Source of the DNA: Ga0077555 sp046154645
GTDB taxonomy: Bacteria > Pseudomonadota > Alphaproteobacteria > Rhizobiales > Hyphomicrobiaceae
Direction: 5' to 3'
NCBI GenBank assembly: GCA_046154645.1
Contig: JBJXDZ010000098.1
Location: 1 to 64,000, forward strand
Length of the DNA: 64,000 bases
The position numbers were made by a program, and so were the translations under genes. Below the pieces are notes generated by a model. It saw only the letters and a list, made by a program, of their open reading frames with translations, was not told the DNA's origin and made no database searches. Below, in pieces: positions 44,403-54,300 of this stretch (positions are counted from its first letter, which is position 1; every line of letters starts with the position of its first letter).

Positions 44403-46223
44403 ATGTACCAGGACTTCTCCGATGGCGCCGACAAGGCGCAAGGCACCCTCAGGATCACCCGCCTTCGAGCCCTGCTCGAGCGCCAGGGCTTGGCGGCATG
44501 GCTCGTGCCGCGCTCCGACGAGCACATGGGCGAATACGTGCCGCCGTGCGCCGAGCGCCTGAAATGGCTGACCGGCTTCTCCGGCTCAGCCGGTATGGCC
44601 GTCATCTGCGCCAGGACGGCGGCTCTGTTCGTCGATGGCCGCTACACCTTGCAGGCGAGCAATCAGGTCGACACCGCCACGCTCGACATCGTGCAGATCC
44701 CGGCGACGCAGCCAGAGGACTGGATGACCACGGCGCTCAGCAGCGGCGACGTGATCGGCTATGACCCATGGTTGCATACGACATCCTGGATCAAGGCCCT
44801 CGAGGCCAAACTCAAGGCCAAGAAGCTCACTCTGAAGCCGATCGCACGCAATCTGGTCGATCAGGTCTGGGGCCGCGAGCGACCGCAGCCGCCAGTTGGC
44901 GCCGTCATCGTGCAGCCCTTGGAACTGGCCGGGAAAAGCGCCGAAGCCAAGATCGCCGAGCTGCAGAAAACCCTCAAGGAAGCCGACCAGGACGCCACCA
45001 TCCTGACGTTGCCGGACAGCATCGCCTGGGCGTTCAACATTCGCGGCTCGGACGTCAAGCATAACCCGACGCCCCTGGCGTTTGCCATCTTGCACGCCAA
45101 CGGCAAGCCGGAGCTGTTCATCGACAAGCGCAAGCTCGGACCTGAGGCCAAAACCCATCTCGCCAGCCTGGTCCGCCTCAGGGCGCCGGAGGACTTGGCC
45201 GACCGGATCAAGGCGCTGAAGGATCAGAAGCGCAAGGTTTGGCTCGACGAAGCCCGGTCGGCACACTGGTTCCGCCGCGCACTTGGGCTCGGCAACGCCA
45301 ACGTCAGCAATGCGCGCGACATCTGTATTCTGCCGAAAGCGCAGAAGAATGCCGCCGAGATCAAGGGCACGCGCACGGCGCACGAGCGGGATGGCGTGGC
45401 TATGGCGCGCTATCTGGCCTGGCTGGACCGTGAGGCGCCGTCAGGCCGGCTCGACGAGATCAGTGCCGTCAAGCGGCTCGAAGACCTGCGCGCCGAGACG
45501 CAGGCGCTACGCGAGATCAGCTTCGACACCATCTCAGGGTCTGGTCCGAACGGGGCGATTGTCCACTACCGTGTCACTGAAACGAGCAACCGCCGGCTGC
45601 GCGCCGGCGAGCTATTCCTGGTCGATTCCGGCGGACAATACCAGGATGGCACGACAGATATCACCCGAACGGTCGTGATCGGCCGCCCCACACCTGAGAT
45701 GCGCGAGCGCTACACTCTGGTGCTCAAGGGGCATATCGCCATCGCCACGCTCAAGTTCCCCAAGGGAACCACCGGCGCGCATATCGACGCCTTCGCGCGC
45801 AAGGCTCTATGGGACCACGGACTGGATTTCGATCACGGCACCGGTCACGGCGTCGGCAGCTATCTTTCCGTGCACGAAGGGCCGCAGTCGATCTCCAAAG
45901 CCGGCCACACCGTGATCGAGCCCGGCATGATCATCTCCAACGAGCCGGGCTACTACAAGACTGGCGCCTATGGCATCCGGCTCGAGAATCTGGTGTTGGT
46001 TCGTGAACCGCAAGCAGTGATGGGCGGGGAGCGAGCCATGATGAGCTTCGAGACGCTCACTTGGGCACCCTTCGACAATCGCCTCCTCGAGCCCCGACTG
46101 TTCACCGCGCCGGAGTTGGCATGGCTGAACGAATACCATGCGCTGGTGCTGAAGATGATCGGCCCGCATCTTAACGCTGAGGACCGGTCCTGGCTGCAGG
46201 CCGCCACAGCGCGCGTTGGCTAA
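44403..46223 (+). CDS. aminopeptidase P family protein (M24, Xaa-Pro aminopeptidase)
   Basis: A 606-aa enzyme, the long three-domain form similar to eukaryotic-type aminopeptidase P. Two N-terminal creatinase-like domains (AAWLVPRSDEHMGEYVPP, then VWGRERPQPPVG) precede the M24 metal domain: LVDSGGQYQDGTTDITRT (two Asp ligands), HGTGHGVGSYLSVHEGP (His) and NEPGYYKTGAYGIRLENL (Glu), with the last Glu in FETLTW. It removes N-terminal residues before proline. AAGG precedes the ATG at 44403. Confidence 0.95.
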   Translation: MYQDFSDGADKAQGTLRITRLRALLERQGLAAWLVPRSDEHMGEYVPPCAERLKWLTGFSGSAGMAVICARTAALFVDGRYTLQASNQVDTATLDIVQIPATQPEDWMTTALSSGDVIGYDPWLHTTSWIKALEAKLKAKKLTLKPIARNLVDQVWGRERPQPPVGAVIVQPLELAGKSAEAKIAELQKTLKEADQDATILTLPDSIAWAFNIRGSDVKHNPTPLAFAILHANGKPELFIDKRKLGPEAKTHLASLVRLRAPEDLADRIKALKDQKRKVWLDEARSAHWFRRALGLGNANVSNARDICILPKAQKNAAEIKGTRTAHERDGVAMARYLAWLDREAPSGRLDEISAVKRLEDLRAETQALREISFDTISGSGPNGAIVHYRVTETSNRRLRAGELFLVDSGGQYQDGTTDITRTVVIGRPTPEMRERYTLVLKGHIAIATLKFPKGTTGAHIDAFARKALWDHGLDFDHGTGHGVGSYLSVHEGPQSISKAGHTVIEPGMIISNEPGYYKTGAYGIRLENLVLVREPQAVMGGERAMMSFETLTWAPFDNRLLEPRLFTAPELAWLNEYHALVLKMIGPHLNAEDRSWLQAATARVG

Positions 46224-46277
46224 CCGAACCTCAGGATGCTGCCAGAAGCCTGCGCTCGGCCCGCCTCGATCGCTTGA

Positions 46278-48590
46278 TCACGCCGCGTCTCGGACTTTGA
46301 CCTCGACCTGGACGGCGCGCGGCTCCCCGAACAATGCGCCCTGTCCATAGATGACGCCGAAGCCCATGATCTTGGCCAGATCCATCTCATCGACGATGCC
46401 GCCAACCACCAGGCCCAAACCCAGCTCGGCCATGTGTCGGCAAATGTCGGCAGACGGCACCAGATCATCTCCCGCCTGCATCCCTTCGAGGAACACCGAG
46501 GCATCGAGCTTGACGAACGCGAAGCCGTTTTCTTTCAGCAGTTCGAAATCCATGTCGAGATCGGTGACGTGCTCCAAGGCAAATCGGAAGCCCAGCTCCG
46601 TCATCGTCGCGATGGCCTCCCAATGTACATCGGCGAAATCGCGCACGTCCGCTTGCGTGAAAGCCAGGACCAATCGCGTACAGATTGGTTCCCGATCGAC
46701 GAACGTATCTGCGAACACATCGAGAAAACCGTTATCGGCGAGTGATTCCGGCTGCAGGTTGGCAAACAGAGAGGCATTGTTACCGCGCTGCGCCAGACGG
46801 TCGGCCACGGCGGCGGTGCGCGTCAGCTTCGCCGCGTCGATACGCGCCAGCAAGCCCGTGCCGCCAATGACAGGAGCCAACTCATCGGCGGCGATCGTCG
46901 CACCGTTATCGTCGCAGAGGCGAACGGAAACTTCGAAATGACGGGCCTTGCGGTCTTCAAGGGCCAAAATCGGATCGAGGAACAAGTCCACCCGGTCAGC
47001 CGCTACCGCCTCGGCAATCACCGCCAGACGGGCATAGGGACTAGGACCAGGCTCCATGGCCCCGCCTGCACCACCGTCCCGCGTCGTGTCCCCAGCGTCC
47101 CCAGCCCATGATGTCGGGTGGGTGCTTGATGGAGTCGCTGCCATCTCAACCGGCCGCTGCATCACGTCCGCCATTTGGCGCAAGGCGGCCACGGACGCGC
47201 CAATCTCTGGGGCAGGCTGGTCGGCCGTCAGCGCCTTGCTTTTCGCGGCTGCTTCTGAGGCCCGCTCGGCGGTCTCGCCACCGACGAATGGCCGCGATGG
47301 AATTGGCGGCGCGCGCCGTATTTCAACAGGACCGCGATCAGCGGGCTTGTTCAACTGCGTTGCCAGTTGCTGGATCAGGTGCTGCATGCTTTCCAGATCC
47401 GGCGCGTTCTGGTCGTCGACGGGCTCAACCAGGTCCGGTCTCTTGTCGCCGGCCTCAGTCGGCTGCGACTGACCGGGTGGTTGCCGCGACACGCTCGGGG
47501 CCATCGAAGGCGCCGTCGCTATGGCGGGCAAGGGAGCAGGCGCGGCAGGTGGCGGCGGGCCTTCGCTGACCGACGCTACAGCCGACGTCACCAGCGGTGG
47601 CGGCCCCGATGGACTGGTCTGCGATGGCAGCGACGATCCTGAGGCAGTCGGCCGGACCACATCGGGCGGTGCCGACGGAGCGGGCGGAGGTGGCGGAACC
47701 TTTGATCGCGGCACGTCGGTCGCGGCCATCGGCAATTCCGGATCGGCGCGTTCACCGGGACGGAGCTGCCAATAAGGCGCGATGGCCGATTCTTTGATCG
47801 CAGCCTGGCCAGGCAGATTCTGCGCAGCGCCAGACGGCGGCGATGTCGCCCAGGTGGCAACGCCTGACCCGCTCGACGATGGCGTGGGAGGCGGCTGCGA
47901 CGTCGCCATACGTGGCGCCGGAGCCGCGGGCTTCTGCATGGCCAAGGGCACCTCCGGAGAGGGCGAATTGCGAATGGCCGTGAGCGCCTCTTCGATCAAC
48001 TGGCGCTGCGTTGGCGGCGCGGACGGCGCACTGGGCGCCGGAGGCGTCGGCCGAGGCGCCGGCATGGAACTGCGCGAAACTGCTGGCGATTGAGCCAAAG
48101 GCGGAGGCTGCGGGGCGTGTGGATGCGATAAGGGCGGCGGACCGTTCGCCCCTAAGTCGCGACCAGCCTGTAGCGATTGAAGGGGCTGCGCCAATGATCC
48201 TGGCAGCACTTGCGATGGCGAACCCGGATGCGGCTGGCCTCCGCGAGGGTCGCTTTTCCGCGGCAATTCCGCAGCCTCACGCTCCCTGTCGACTGTTGCC
48301 GACTGGCTCGGGCGCTGCGCCTGCTCCAGTTGCTGCCTGAGTTCGCGAATCTCCGCCTCGAGATCGGCCATCACTTGGCCGCGCCGTACCAGCGCATGGA
48401 CAGTAATCAAGGCAGCATAAGCCGTGAGCGCTACGAGCAGCGCTAGCCAATAGCTCATGGCAAATTGCATATGCAGGCCAAGCCCGAGCGCTGCGACGAT
48501 CAAGGTAATGGCGATCAGCACGAAGGCATCGCGGGCGCCCCGATCGGCAGAGCCGCGGCGCGGCGGAAGTGGCTTGGTCGGCTGGTCCAT
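46278..48590 (-). CDS. TipF-like degenerate EAL-domain membrane protein
   Basis: A 770-aa protein. Two membrane helices (about 22-42 and 46-67) are followed by a short coiled coil (about 70-95), about 420 residues of Pro/Ala/Ser-rich low complexity, and a C-terminal EAL-type fold (about 520-770). Catalytic motifs are lost: EVSVRL replaces ExLxR, LAFTQ replaces ELTES, EHVTDL replaces DDFGTG, and VGGIVDE replaces AEGVE. It is therefore probably a c-di-GMP receptor or scaffold, not a phosphodiesterase. The TM-coiled-coil-EAL plan recalls Caulobacter TipF (flagellum positioning), but the long linker is unusual. The start at 48590 is uncertain. Confidence 0.82.
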   Translation of the reverse strand: MDQPTKPLPPRRGSADRGARDAFVLIAITLIVAALGLGLHMQFAMSYWLALLVALTAYAALITVHALVRRGQVMADLEAEIRELRQQLEQAQRPSQSATVDREREAAELPRKSDPRGGQPHPGSPSQVLPGSLAQPLQSLQAGRDLGANGPPPLSHPHAPQPPPLAQSPAVSRSSMPAPRPTPPAPSAPSAPPTQRQLIEEALTAIRNSPSPEVPLAMQKPAAPAPRMATSQPPPTPSSSGSGVATWATSPPSGAAQNLPGQAAIKESAIAPYWQLRPGERADPELPMAATDVPRSKVPPPPPAPSAPPDVVRPTASGSSLPSQTSPSGPPPLVTSAVASVSEGPPPPAAPAPLPAIATAPSMAPSVSRQPPGQSQPTEAGDKRPDLVEPVDDQNAPDLESMQHLIQQLATQLNKPADRGPVEIRRAPPIPSRPFVGGETAERASEAAAKSKALTADQPAPEIGASVAALRQMADVMQRPVEMAATPSSTHPTSWAGDAGDTTRDGGAGGAMEPGPSPYARLAVIAEAVAADRVDLFLDPILALEDRKARHFEVSVRLCDDNGATIAADELAPVIGGTGLLARIDAAKLTRTAAVADRLAQRGNNASLFANLQPESLADNGFLDVFADTFVDREPICTRLVLAFTQADVRDFADVHWEAIATMTELGFRFALEHVTDLDMDFELLKENGFAFVKLDASVFLEGMQAGDDLVPSADICRHMAELGLGLVVGGIVDEMDLAKIMGFGVIYGQGALFGEPRAVQVEVKVRDAA

Positions 48591-48776
48591 ATCTGTGGAG
48601 CCCGGAAATGCACGAGTTGGTGGCTGACGCGACACGATTCTATCGACTGCGATCGTTCCGCTCCCTACCAGCGCCATGCAATGCCGCGTGGCCGCCTATC
48701 ACCAACTTTCACACCCCAGCGCCTTTGCTCCGTAAGCACACGCTGCCGGAATGTCACGCCTGCCTGGCGCACCCAG

Positions 48777-48811
48777 AAAAAATGGTGGCGGAGCCGAAGC
48801 CCCGCCACCAT
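48777..48811 (-). terminator. rho-independent terminator after the aminotransferase gene
   Basis: A perfect 10-bp stem, ATGGTGGCGG (48782-48791) with CCGCCACCAT (48802-48811), followed on the minus strand by a run of T (48777-48782). It is 27 bp downstream of the aminotransferase stop. Confidence 0.9.
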
Positions 48812-48837
48812 CGGCCATTGCCCAGGCTATGCCCCGT

Positions 48838-50166
48838 TCAGGCAACAGCCATCAGAACCTTGCGAATCCGGTCCGTGATATCGGCGATATCGCTTTCGGT
48901 CGCAATCAGCGGCGGCGCCACGATCATGGTATCGCCGGTGACGCGGCAATAGAGATCGAACTCATGATACATGCGCTCGATGGCGTCATAGCCACGGGCC
49001 GCCGGCTTGCCGGGGATCGACTCGAGATCGATGCCGCACATCATGCCGATGGGACGAATGTCGACCACATGCGGCGCGCCCTTTAGGCTCAACATGGCGT
49101 CAGCGAACTTGCCTTCCATGGCCTTGGCGCGCTCAAACAGGCCTTCATCCTTGTAGATATCGAGCGTGGCAAGCCCGGCAGCAACGGCCAAGGGGTGGCC
49201 TGAATAGGTGTAGCCGTGGAACAGCTCCACCATGTGCTCGGGACCATTCATGTGCGCTTCGTAGATGCCTTTGCGCACCAGCACACCCGACATCGGCGCA
49301 GCCGCGTTGGTCACGCCCTTTGCAAACGTGATCATATCGGGGACGATGTTGTAGCGCTCGGAGGCAAAGCAGGTGCCGAGGCGGCCGAAGCCGGTGATGA
49401 CCTCGTCGAAGATCAGCAGGATGCCATGGTCGGCCGTGATCTTGCGCAGGCGCTCCAGATATCCCTTCGGCGGCGGCACGCACCCTGTCGATCCCGCGAC
49501 CGGCTCGACGATGACCGCCGCAATGGTCGAAGCGTCGTGCAGCGTGATCAAGCGCAGCAGGTCATCCGCCAACTCGGCGCCCCACTCCGGCTCCTGGTTC
49601 GAAAAGGCCTGCTTGGCGCGATTGTACGTCGTTGGCAGATGGTCGACGCCATACAGCATGTTGCCGAACATCTTGCGGTTGGCGACGATCCCGCCGACGG
49701 AGATGCCGCCGAAGCCGACGCCGTGGTAGCCGCGCTCACGCCCGATGAAGCGGGTGCGGGCGCCCTCGCCCCGGTTCCTGTGATAAGCGAGCGCCACTTT
49801 CAATGCGGTGTCCACCGCTTCGGAGCCCGAATTCGCAAACAGGCAATAATCCAGATCACCCGGCGCCAACAGCGTGAGCCGCGATGAGAGTTCAAACACG
49901 CCGGGATGCGCATGCTGGAACGGTGGCGAGAAATCCAGCGTCTCGGCGGCCTTCTTGATCGCCTCGACGATCGGTCGGCGGCCATGGCCCGCGTTGACGC
50001 AGAACAGTCCCGATGTCGCGTCGATCACCTTCCGGTTGTCCGGGGTGATGTAGTGCATGTCCTTGGCACCGGAGAAGAGGCGCGGACGCTTCTTGAAGGC
50101 GCGGTTCGGAGTGAACGGGAGCCAGTAAGGCTCGAGCTCATTCGGCTTCATGTCGAGCGGTGCCAT
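48838..50166 (-). CDS. class III aminotransferase (beta-alanine/omega-amino acid type)
   Basis: A 442-aa PLP enzyme. The start MKPNELEPYWLPFTPNRAFKKRPRLF and GLFCVNAGHGR are typical of beta-alanine:pyruvate and related omega-transaminases. The PLP segments are FANSGSEAVDTALK, LLIFDEVITGFGRLG and the lysine in TFAKGVTNA. GGAGG precedes the ATG at 50166. It probably moves amino groups from omega-amino acids or amines to pyruvate. A clear terminator follows. Confidence 0.95.
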   Translation of the reverse strand: MAPLDMKPNELEPYWLPFTPNRAFKKRPRLFSGAKDMHYITPDNRKVIDATSGLFCVNAGHGRRPIVEAIKKAAETLDFSPPFQHAHPGVFELSSRLTLLAPGDLDYCLFANSGSEAVDTALKVALAYHRNRGEGARTRFIGRERGYHGVGFGGISVGGIVANRKMFGNMLYGVDHLPTTYNRAKQAFSNQEPEWGAELADDLLRLITLHDASTIAAVIVEPVAGSTGCVPPPKGYLERLRKITADHGILLIFDEVITGFGRLGTCFASERYNIVPDMITFAKGVTNAAAPMSGVLVRKGIYEAHMNGPEHMVELFHGYTYSGHPLAVAAGLATLDIYKDEGLFERAKAMEGKFADAMLSLKGAPHVVDIRPIGMMCGIDLESIPGKPAARGYDAIERMYHEFDLYCRVTGDTMIVAPPLIATESDIADITDRIRKVLMAVA

Positions 50167-50229
50167 GGGAACCTCCAGCGTGGTGTGGCGATTGGCGGAC
50201 AAACTAGCAGGGGTGGGCCACCGCGGGAA

Positions 50230-50258
50230 TTGAAATTGCAGATATGGAGGCCTAGATT
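50230..50258 (+). promoter_or_regulatory. candidate promoter, possibly leaderless transcript
   Basis: TTGAAA (50230-50235) stands 17 bp before TAGATT (50253-50258). A transcript would start about 7 nt later, at or next to the ATG at 50266. That agrees with the absence of a well-placed ribosome site before the gene. Confidence 0.45.
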
Positions 50259-50265
50259 CACGTTT

Positions 50266-50502
50266 ATGTCGAACGCAGCCGCCCCTCTATCAACAGCCAC
50301 CGCACGCGAACGGGAAATGCTCGCGCTCTATCGGCAGGCATTTTCTGAGTTCGGTGCCCGGGCACTGTGGAACGTACGGCAGTTCGATGCGCCGACGGCC
50401 GAAGACGTCTTGGCCATTGCGCGTCCTTTGCGGATCGAAGGCAATATGGACGCCCGTCGGCTGGCAGAATGCATCGAAGGCTTGGCGCATGCCGATCGAT
50501 AG
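50266..50502 (+). CDS. small protein, partner of the AbiEii-like nucleotidyltransferase
   Basis: A 78-aa mostly helical protein (MSNAAAPLSTATAREREM ...) with FGARALWNVRQFDAPTAEDVLAIARPLRIEGN. Its last 14 bp overlap the start of the nucleotidyltransferase gene, so the pair is translationally coupled. Position, size and coupling suggest an antitoxin or accessory role, but I recognise no DNA-binding motif. No ribosome site is well placed; a promoter ends close to the ATG. Confidence 0.7.
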   Translation: MSNAAAPLSTATAREREMLALYRQAFSEFGARALWNVRQFDAPTAEDVLAIARPLRIEGNMDARRLAECIEGLAHADR

Positions 50503-51343
50503 CTTTCAGCGCGAAATCTTGAAACTTCTCGCATCATCGCGCAATCCAGAGAGCTTTGTGGCTGGCGGTGTGCCTATCAACCGTGCCGGGCCACGCTACT
50601 CCAAGGACATCGACATCTTTCTCGACCGGATGGAGCGAGTTTCCGAGGCCGCCGACCGTGATGCCGCAACCTTGCAGGCCAGTGGTTACACCGTTCTGTG
50701 GTCGCGCAGGCTGCCAACCATTGTCGGCGCGGAGATCACCAAGGACGGCAACAAGACAAAGCTCGAATGGGTTGCCGATAGCGACTTCCGATTCTTCCCA
50801 GCGGTGCCGGATCCCGAGCTTGGCTACGTACTGTCGATTGTAGATCTGGCCGTCAATAAACTAATGGCAGCCGTCGGACGGCGGGAGCCTCGCGACATTG
50901 TCGATCTACTGACCTTGCATAGCGGGTACATTCGTCTTGGCACCACAGCGTGGGCCGCAGTCGAGGTTGCGCCCGGTTTCACCCCAGAGGGAATTCTGGC
51001 GGAACTGCGTCGCAATTCGCGATACTCGGCCGCAGACTACCGCATGCTTGATGCCAGCCCTCCCATCGACCCCGACGATGTGGCGCGGCGCGTCCGTTTG
51101 ATGATCGACGAGGCCGAAAGATTCGTTGCGAGCATGCCAAGTGACAAAGCGGGCCGAATCTTCCTGCTGAATGGCCGCGTTGTCGAGCCTGATCCGGCAA
51201 GACTCATGACTTATGTCGAGCATTTGCCGCATTGGAGTGAGCATTGGCCAGTCTCGCCCGAAATTGAAAGAGCGATGCTGGAACGATATCTCACGGGCAC
51301 CTCGCCACCGAGCGCCAATGAAAGCCGCGGCGGTTGCGAGTAG
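50489..51343 (+). CDS. AbiEii/AbiGii-like nucleotidyltransferase
   Basis: A 284-aa protein with the DNA polymerase beta-type nucleotidyltransferase signature: AGGVPINRAG (GG at about 26-27) followed by RYSKDIDIFLD (S38, D40, D42). KxxD-like and RDIVDLLTLHSGY segments in the next part resemble the AbiEii/DUF1814 family, whose members serve as toxins in type IV toxin-antitoxin and abortive-infection pairs. The start at 50489 lies inside the small upstream gene. Its 3' end is 10 bp from the convergent double-ATPase gene. Confidence 0.8.
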   Translation: MPIDSFQREILKLLASSRNPESFVAGGVPINRAGPRYSKDIDIFLDRMERVSEAADRDAATLQASGYTVLWSRRLPTIVGAEITKDGNKTKLEWVADSDFRFFPAVPDPELGYVLSIVDLAVNKLMAAVGRREPRDIVDLLTLHSGYIRLGTTAWAAVEVAPGFTPEGILAELRRNSRYSAADYRMLDASPPIDPDDVARRVRLMIDEAERFVASMPSDKAGRIFLLNGRVVEPDPARLMTYVEHLPHWSEHWPVSPEIERAMLERYLTGTSPPSANESRGGCE

Positions 51344-51353
51344 ACTCAAACCC

Positions 51354-54300
51354 TCAAGCAAACAGCCGCAGCTGCCGCTCGTCCTGGCCCTTCGTTTCGA
51401 AGGCCAGCTGCTCGATGCGGTCGAAGGGCACCTGCTCGGCCTGGATGAGCGAGCGTTGCGCCTTCATCGACCGCACCAGACCTTCCTGCACGAGGTGGAA
51501 CTCGCCCACGGTCTGGCCCGGCAGCACAGCCGCCGCGTCGAGGCCCGACTCCGATTGGAACGCTGCCTTGAGCTTGCGCAGCGCCGTGTCTTCCCGCACG
51601 CGGCCGATGAACCAGCTGGTGATCTGATCGCGGCTCTTGTAGTCGAGGTCGCCCGGCGACTGCGTGGCGAGCATGATGCCAAGGCCGGCAGAACGCGCGC
51701 GCTTTAGCAAACTCTGCAACGGCTCGGCGGTGGCCGGCTTGGCGTTGGCCGGAATATAGAGATCGGCCTCGTCGAACATCACCACGGCCTGCAACTGGTC
51801 GTTTGGATTGCGCTGGCAGAAGCGCAGCGCTTCCGAGAGGAACTGCGACACCCAGAACAGGATGTTCTCGTTGTCGCCGAGGAAGCCCGTGTAGATAACC
51901 GACAGGCGCGTGCGGCCATCGCGTCGAGCGAACGGCCCGAGTCCCAGCAATGCGTCCATGCGCAGCGCTTCGCCACCGCCCTCGAACAGCGAGGAGTTGC
52001 GGTGACGCAGGGAATCGAGCTGGCCAATCAGATCGCGACGGATCTTGCCCGAAGGGTCCATGCGCTGCGTCAGATCCGACAGCTCGGGATCCTCGTCCTC
52101 CAGCAGATGGATGAGATCGCCGAGCATCACCTCCTTCGAGAAGCGCGAGCCGAGGATCTTCAAGGCCACTGAGAGCGTGCCGGACTGCTTCTGATGCGTC
52201 GCCGAGTTTTTCAGATGCAACATGTCGCCGAGTGCCGCAGCGGAGAGATTGGCCAGCAATTGCTGCTCGTGCTCCGGCAACTCGTTCATGCCGTTCGGTA
52301 ACATGGTGATCGAGATCGGGCGGCCCGAAGATCGGCCCGGCGTGTAGACCGCGACGTCGATCGAATCCGCCAACTTCTCGCGTTCGCCGCGACGTTCGCC
52401 AAGCTCGTTGTCGTTGGCGCGCCAGACATCGGGGTTGGCATACGAGCAGAGGTCACCTTTGCGATCGATGAGAACAGCAGGCACGCCGCGCAGGAGAAGT
52501 TGCTCGATGATGGTCAAAGCCAGCGTCGTCTTGCCCGAGCCCGAGCCGCCAAGCACCGCGGCGTGGCGCTTCAGCACGTTCTTGTTAAGGGTCACCGGCT
52601 TGGCCCGGCCACCGATCTCGCGGCCGGCGAGAATGCTCGAGGCGTTGGAACCGTTCTCGTCGAGGATGACGGACAGCGGCAGGTCCTCTTCTTCTTCGGT
52701 TGCCGATGGTGCAAGAGCTGGTGGCGGCGATGGTGGCCCCCCATTCGGACCCCAACCGGTCCAATCGGCCAACGGTGAGGCCGGCCCGCTCGGCGACAGC
52801 GGCGGTGGCGCCAGAGCCGAGTGATCGGGCGCAACTGTGGCATCGGTTGCCCCTTGGCCAGTCTCAATTGGACGCGGCGATGGCCGCCCGAGCAGATCGA
52901 GGCGCAACAACTGCACGATCGAGATCAGCCCCGAGAGCAGTTTCGCCTGCTCGAGCCAGTCGGCGAAGCCTGGGTCGTTGCGATGGCGGGTGTGGAACTC
53001 GCGCACGGTCAGCATGCGCTCCCACTCCGGGATCGGCACCAGGATCGAGCGGCCACCGGCATCGCGGAACTTGCGGAAGGCTTGCGCCGTCTGGTTCTTG
53101 CGGTTGGGCGGGAAATCCGAGGCGCGCAGCATAAAGCAGCTTTTTCCCTGCATGGCCGTCAGCACGCGATCGAGCTGGCGTTTCATGCCGCCGCCTTGCG
53201 TCGGACGGTTGCACAGGAAAACGCGCGCTTCCTGCGAGAAGCCCGTCGGATGCGTAACAGAAATGTCGATGGCGGGGAGATCGTCGGAGATCTCGAGCCG
53301 CTTCATCGTCAGCTTGATGGCGCCACCCCATTCGTCCTTGGCCAGTGGCAGCGCCCCCCACAGCACGTCCATGAGTTCTTGATCGCTGGAGGGAATCTCC
53401 GCCTCCGAGCCCGCCTGGAAGCGTTCCCACAGATCGCGATAATCGACCGACGATATCAGCGGTACGTCTGCGGTTGGCGTCGATGGGGCAAAGCCAAGTG
53501 CTGCTGCCAACGTCGAGATGAAGCCAGCATCGGCCTCCACCGGCGGGGCCTCGTCGGGCTCGGCGCCGAGCTTCGACTTGATACGGGTTTGGGCGTGCTC
53601 GAGCAGACGGCGCGTCGAGAGGCCGCCGAATTCATCGAAGAATTCGGCCCCGAAGAACTGGCCGGGATCAGGAAAGCTCAGGTCACCAGCTTGCAAAGCT
53701 TCATGCTCCAGGCGCTTGGCGATGATTAGGCGGGCTTCTTCGGCAGTGCGGCTTTCGAGGAGAGCGACAGGCCCCGATTTCTCGATGCGGTCGATGTACG
53801 ATTGAGCCAGAACGCCGCGCACTTGATCGTAGAAGTCCCCCAGGCACGAGATGATGATGATGGCGGACGGCACGCGATTGGCGATCTGGATGAGATCGCG
53901 AGCAGCCTTCTGAAAACGCTCGTCGGCGTTGTCGAAGAAGCGCAGATCCTCGACCTGATCGATGCAGAACACGAGCGCCGCCTTGTCGACCGACCAGGCA
54001 AGCTTGCCCAGGCTCTCGATGATCTCGAAGGCGCGGCCGTCACCGGCATTTGGATCGAGCGCGGCCACGGCCTGCCGGGAAAGATCGTTCAGCTCGCGGC
54101 CCTGCAGATACTGGCGCACCCGCTGATCGATGCGTGGGTCGCTGCGCTGGAAGTAGAGCAAAGCGCGCACGATGTTGATATCGAGATCCTGCTCGGCGAA
54201 GCGCGGACTCGCCACGATGTCATCGGCCAACTGCAGGATGAAGCGAGCCAGGCCTGTCTCGTCGAGTTGGGCCTCGCGCAGGCGCTCGAGATCGGCCATC

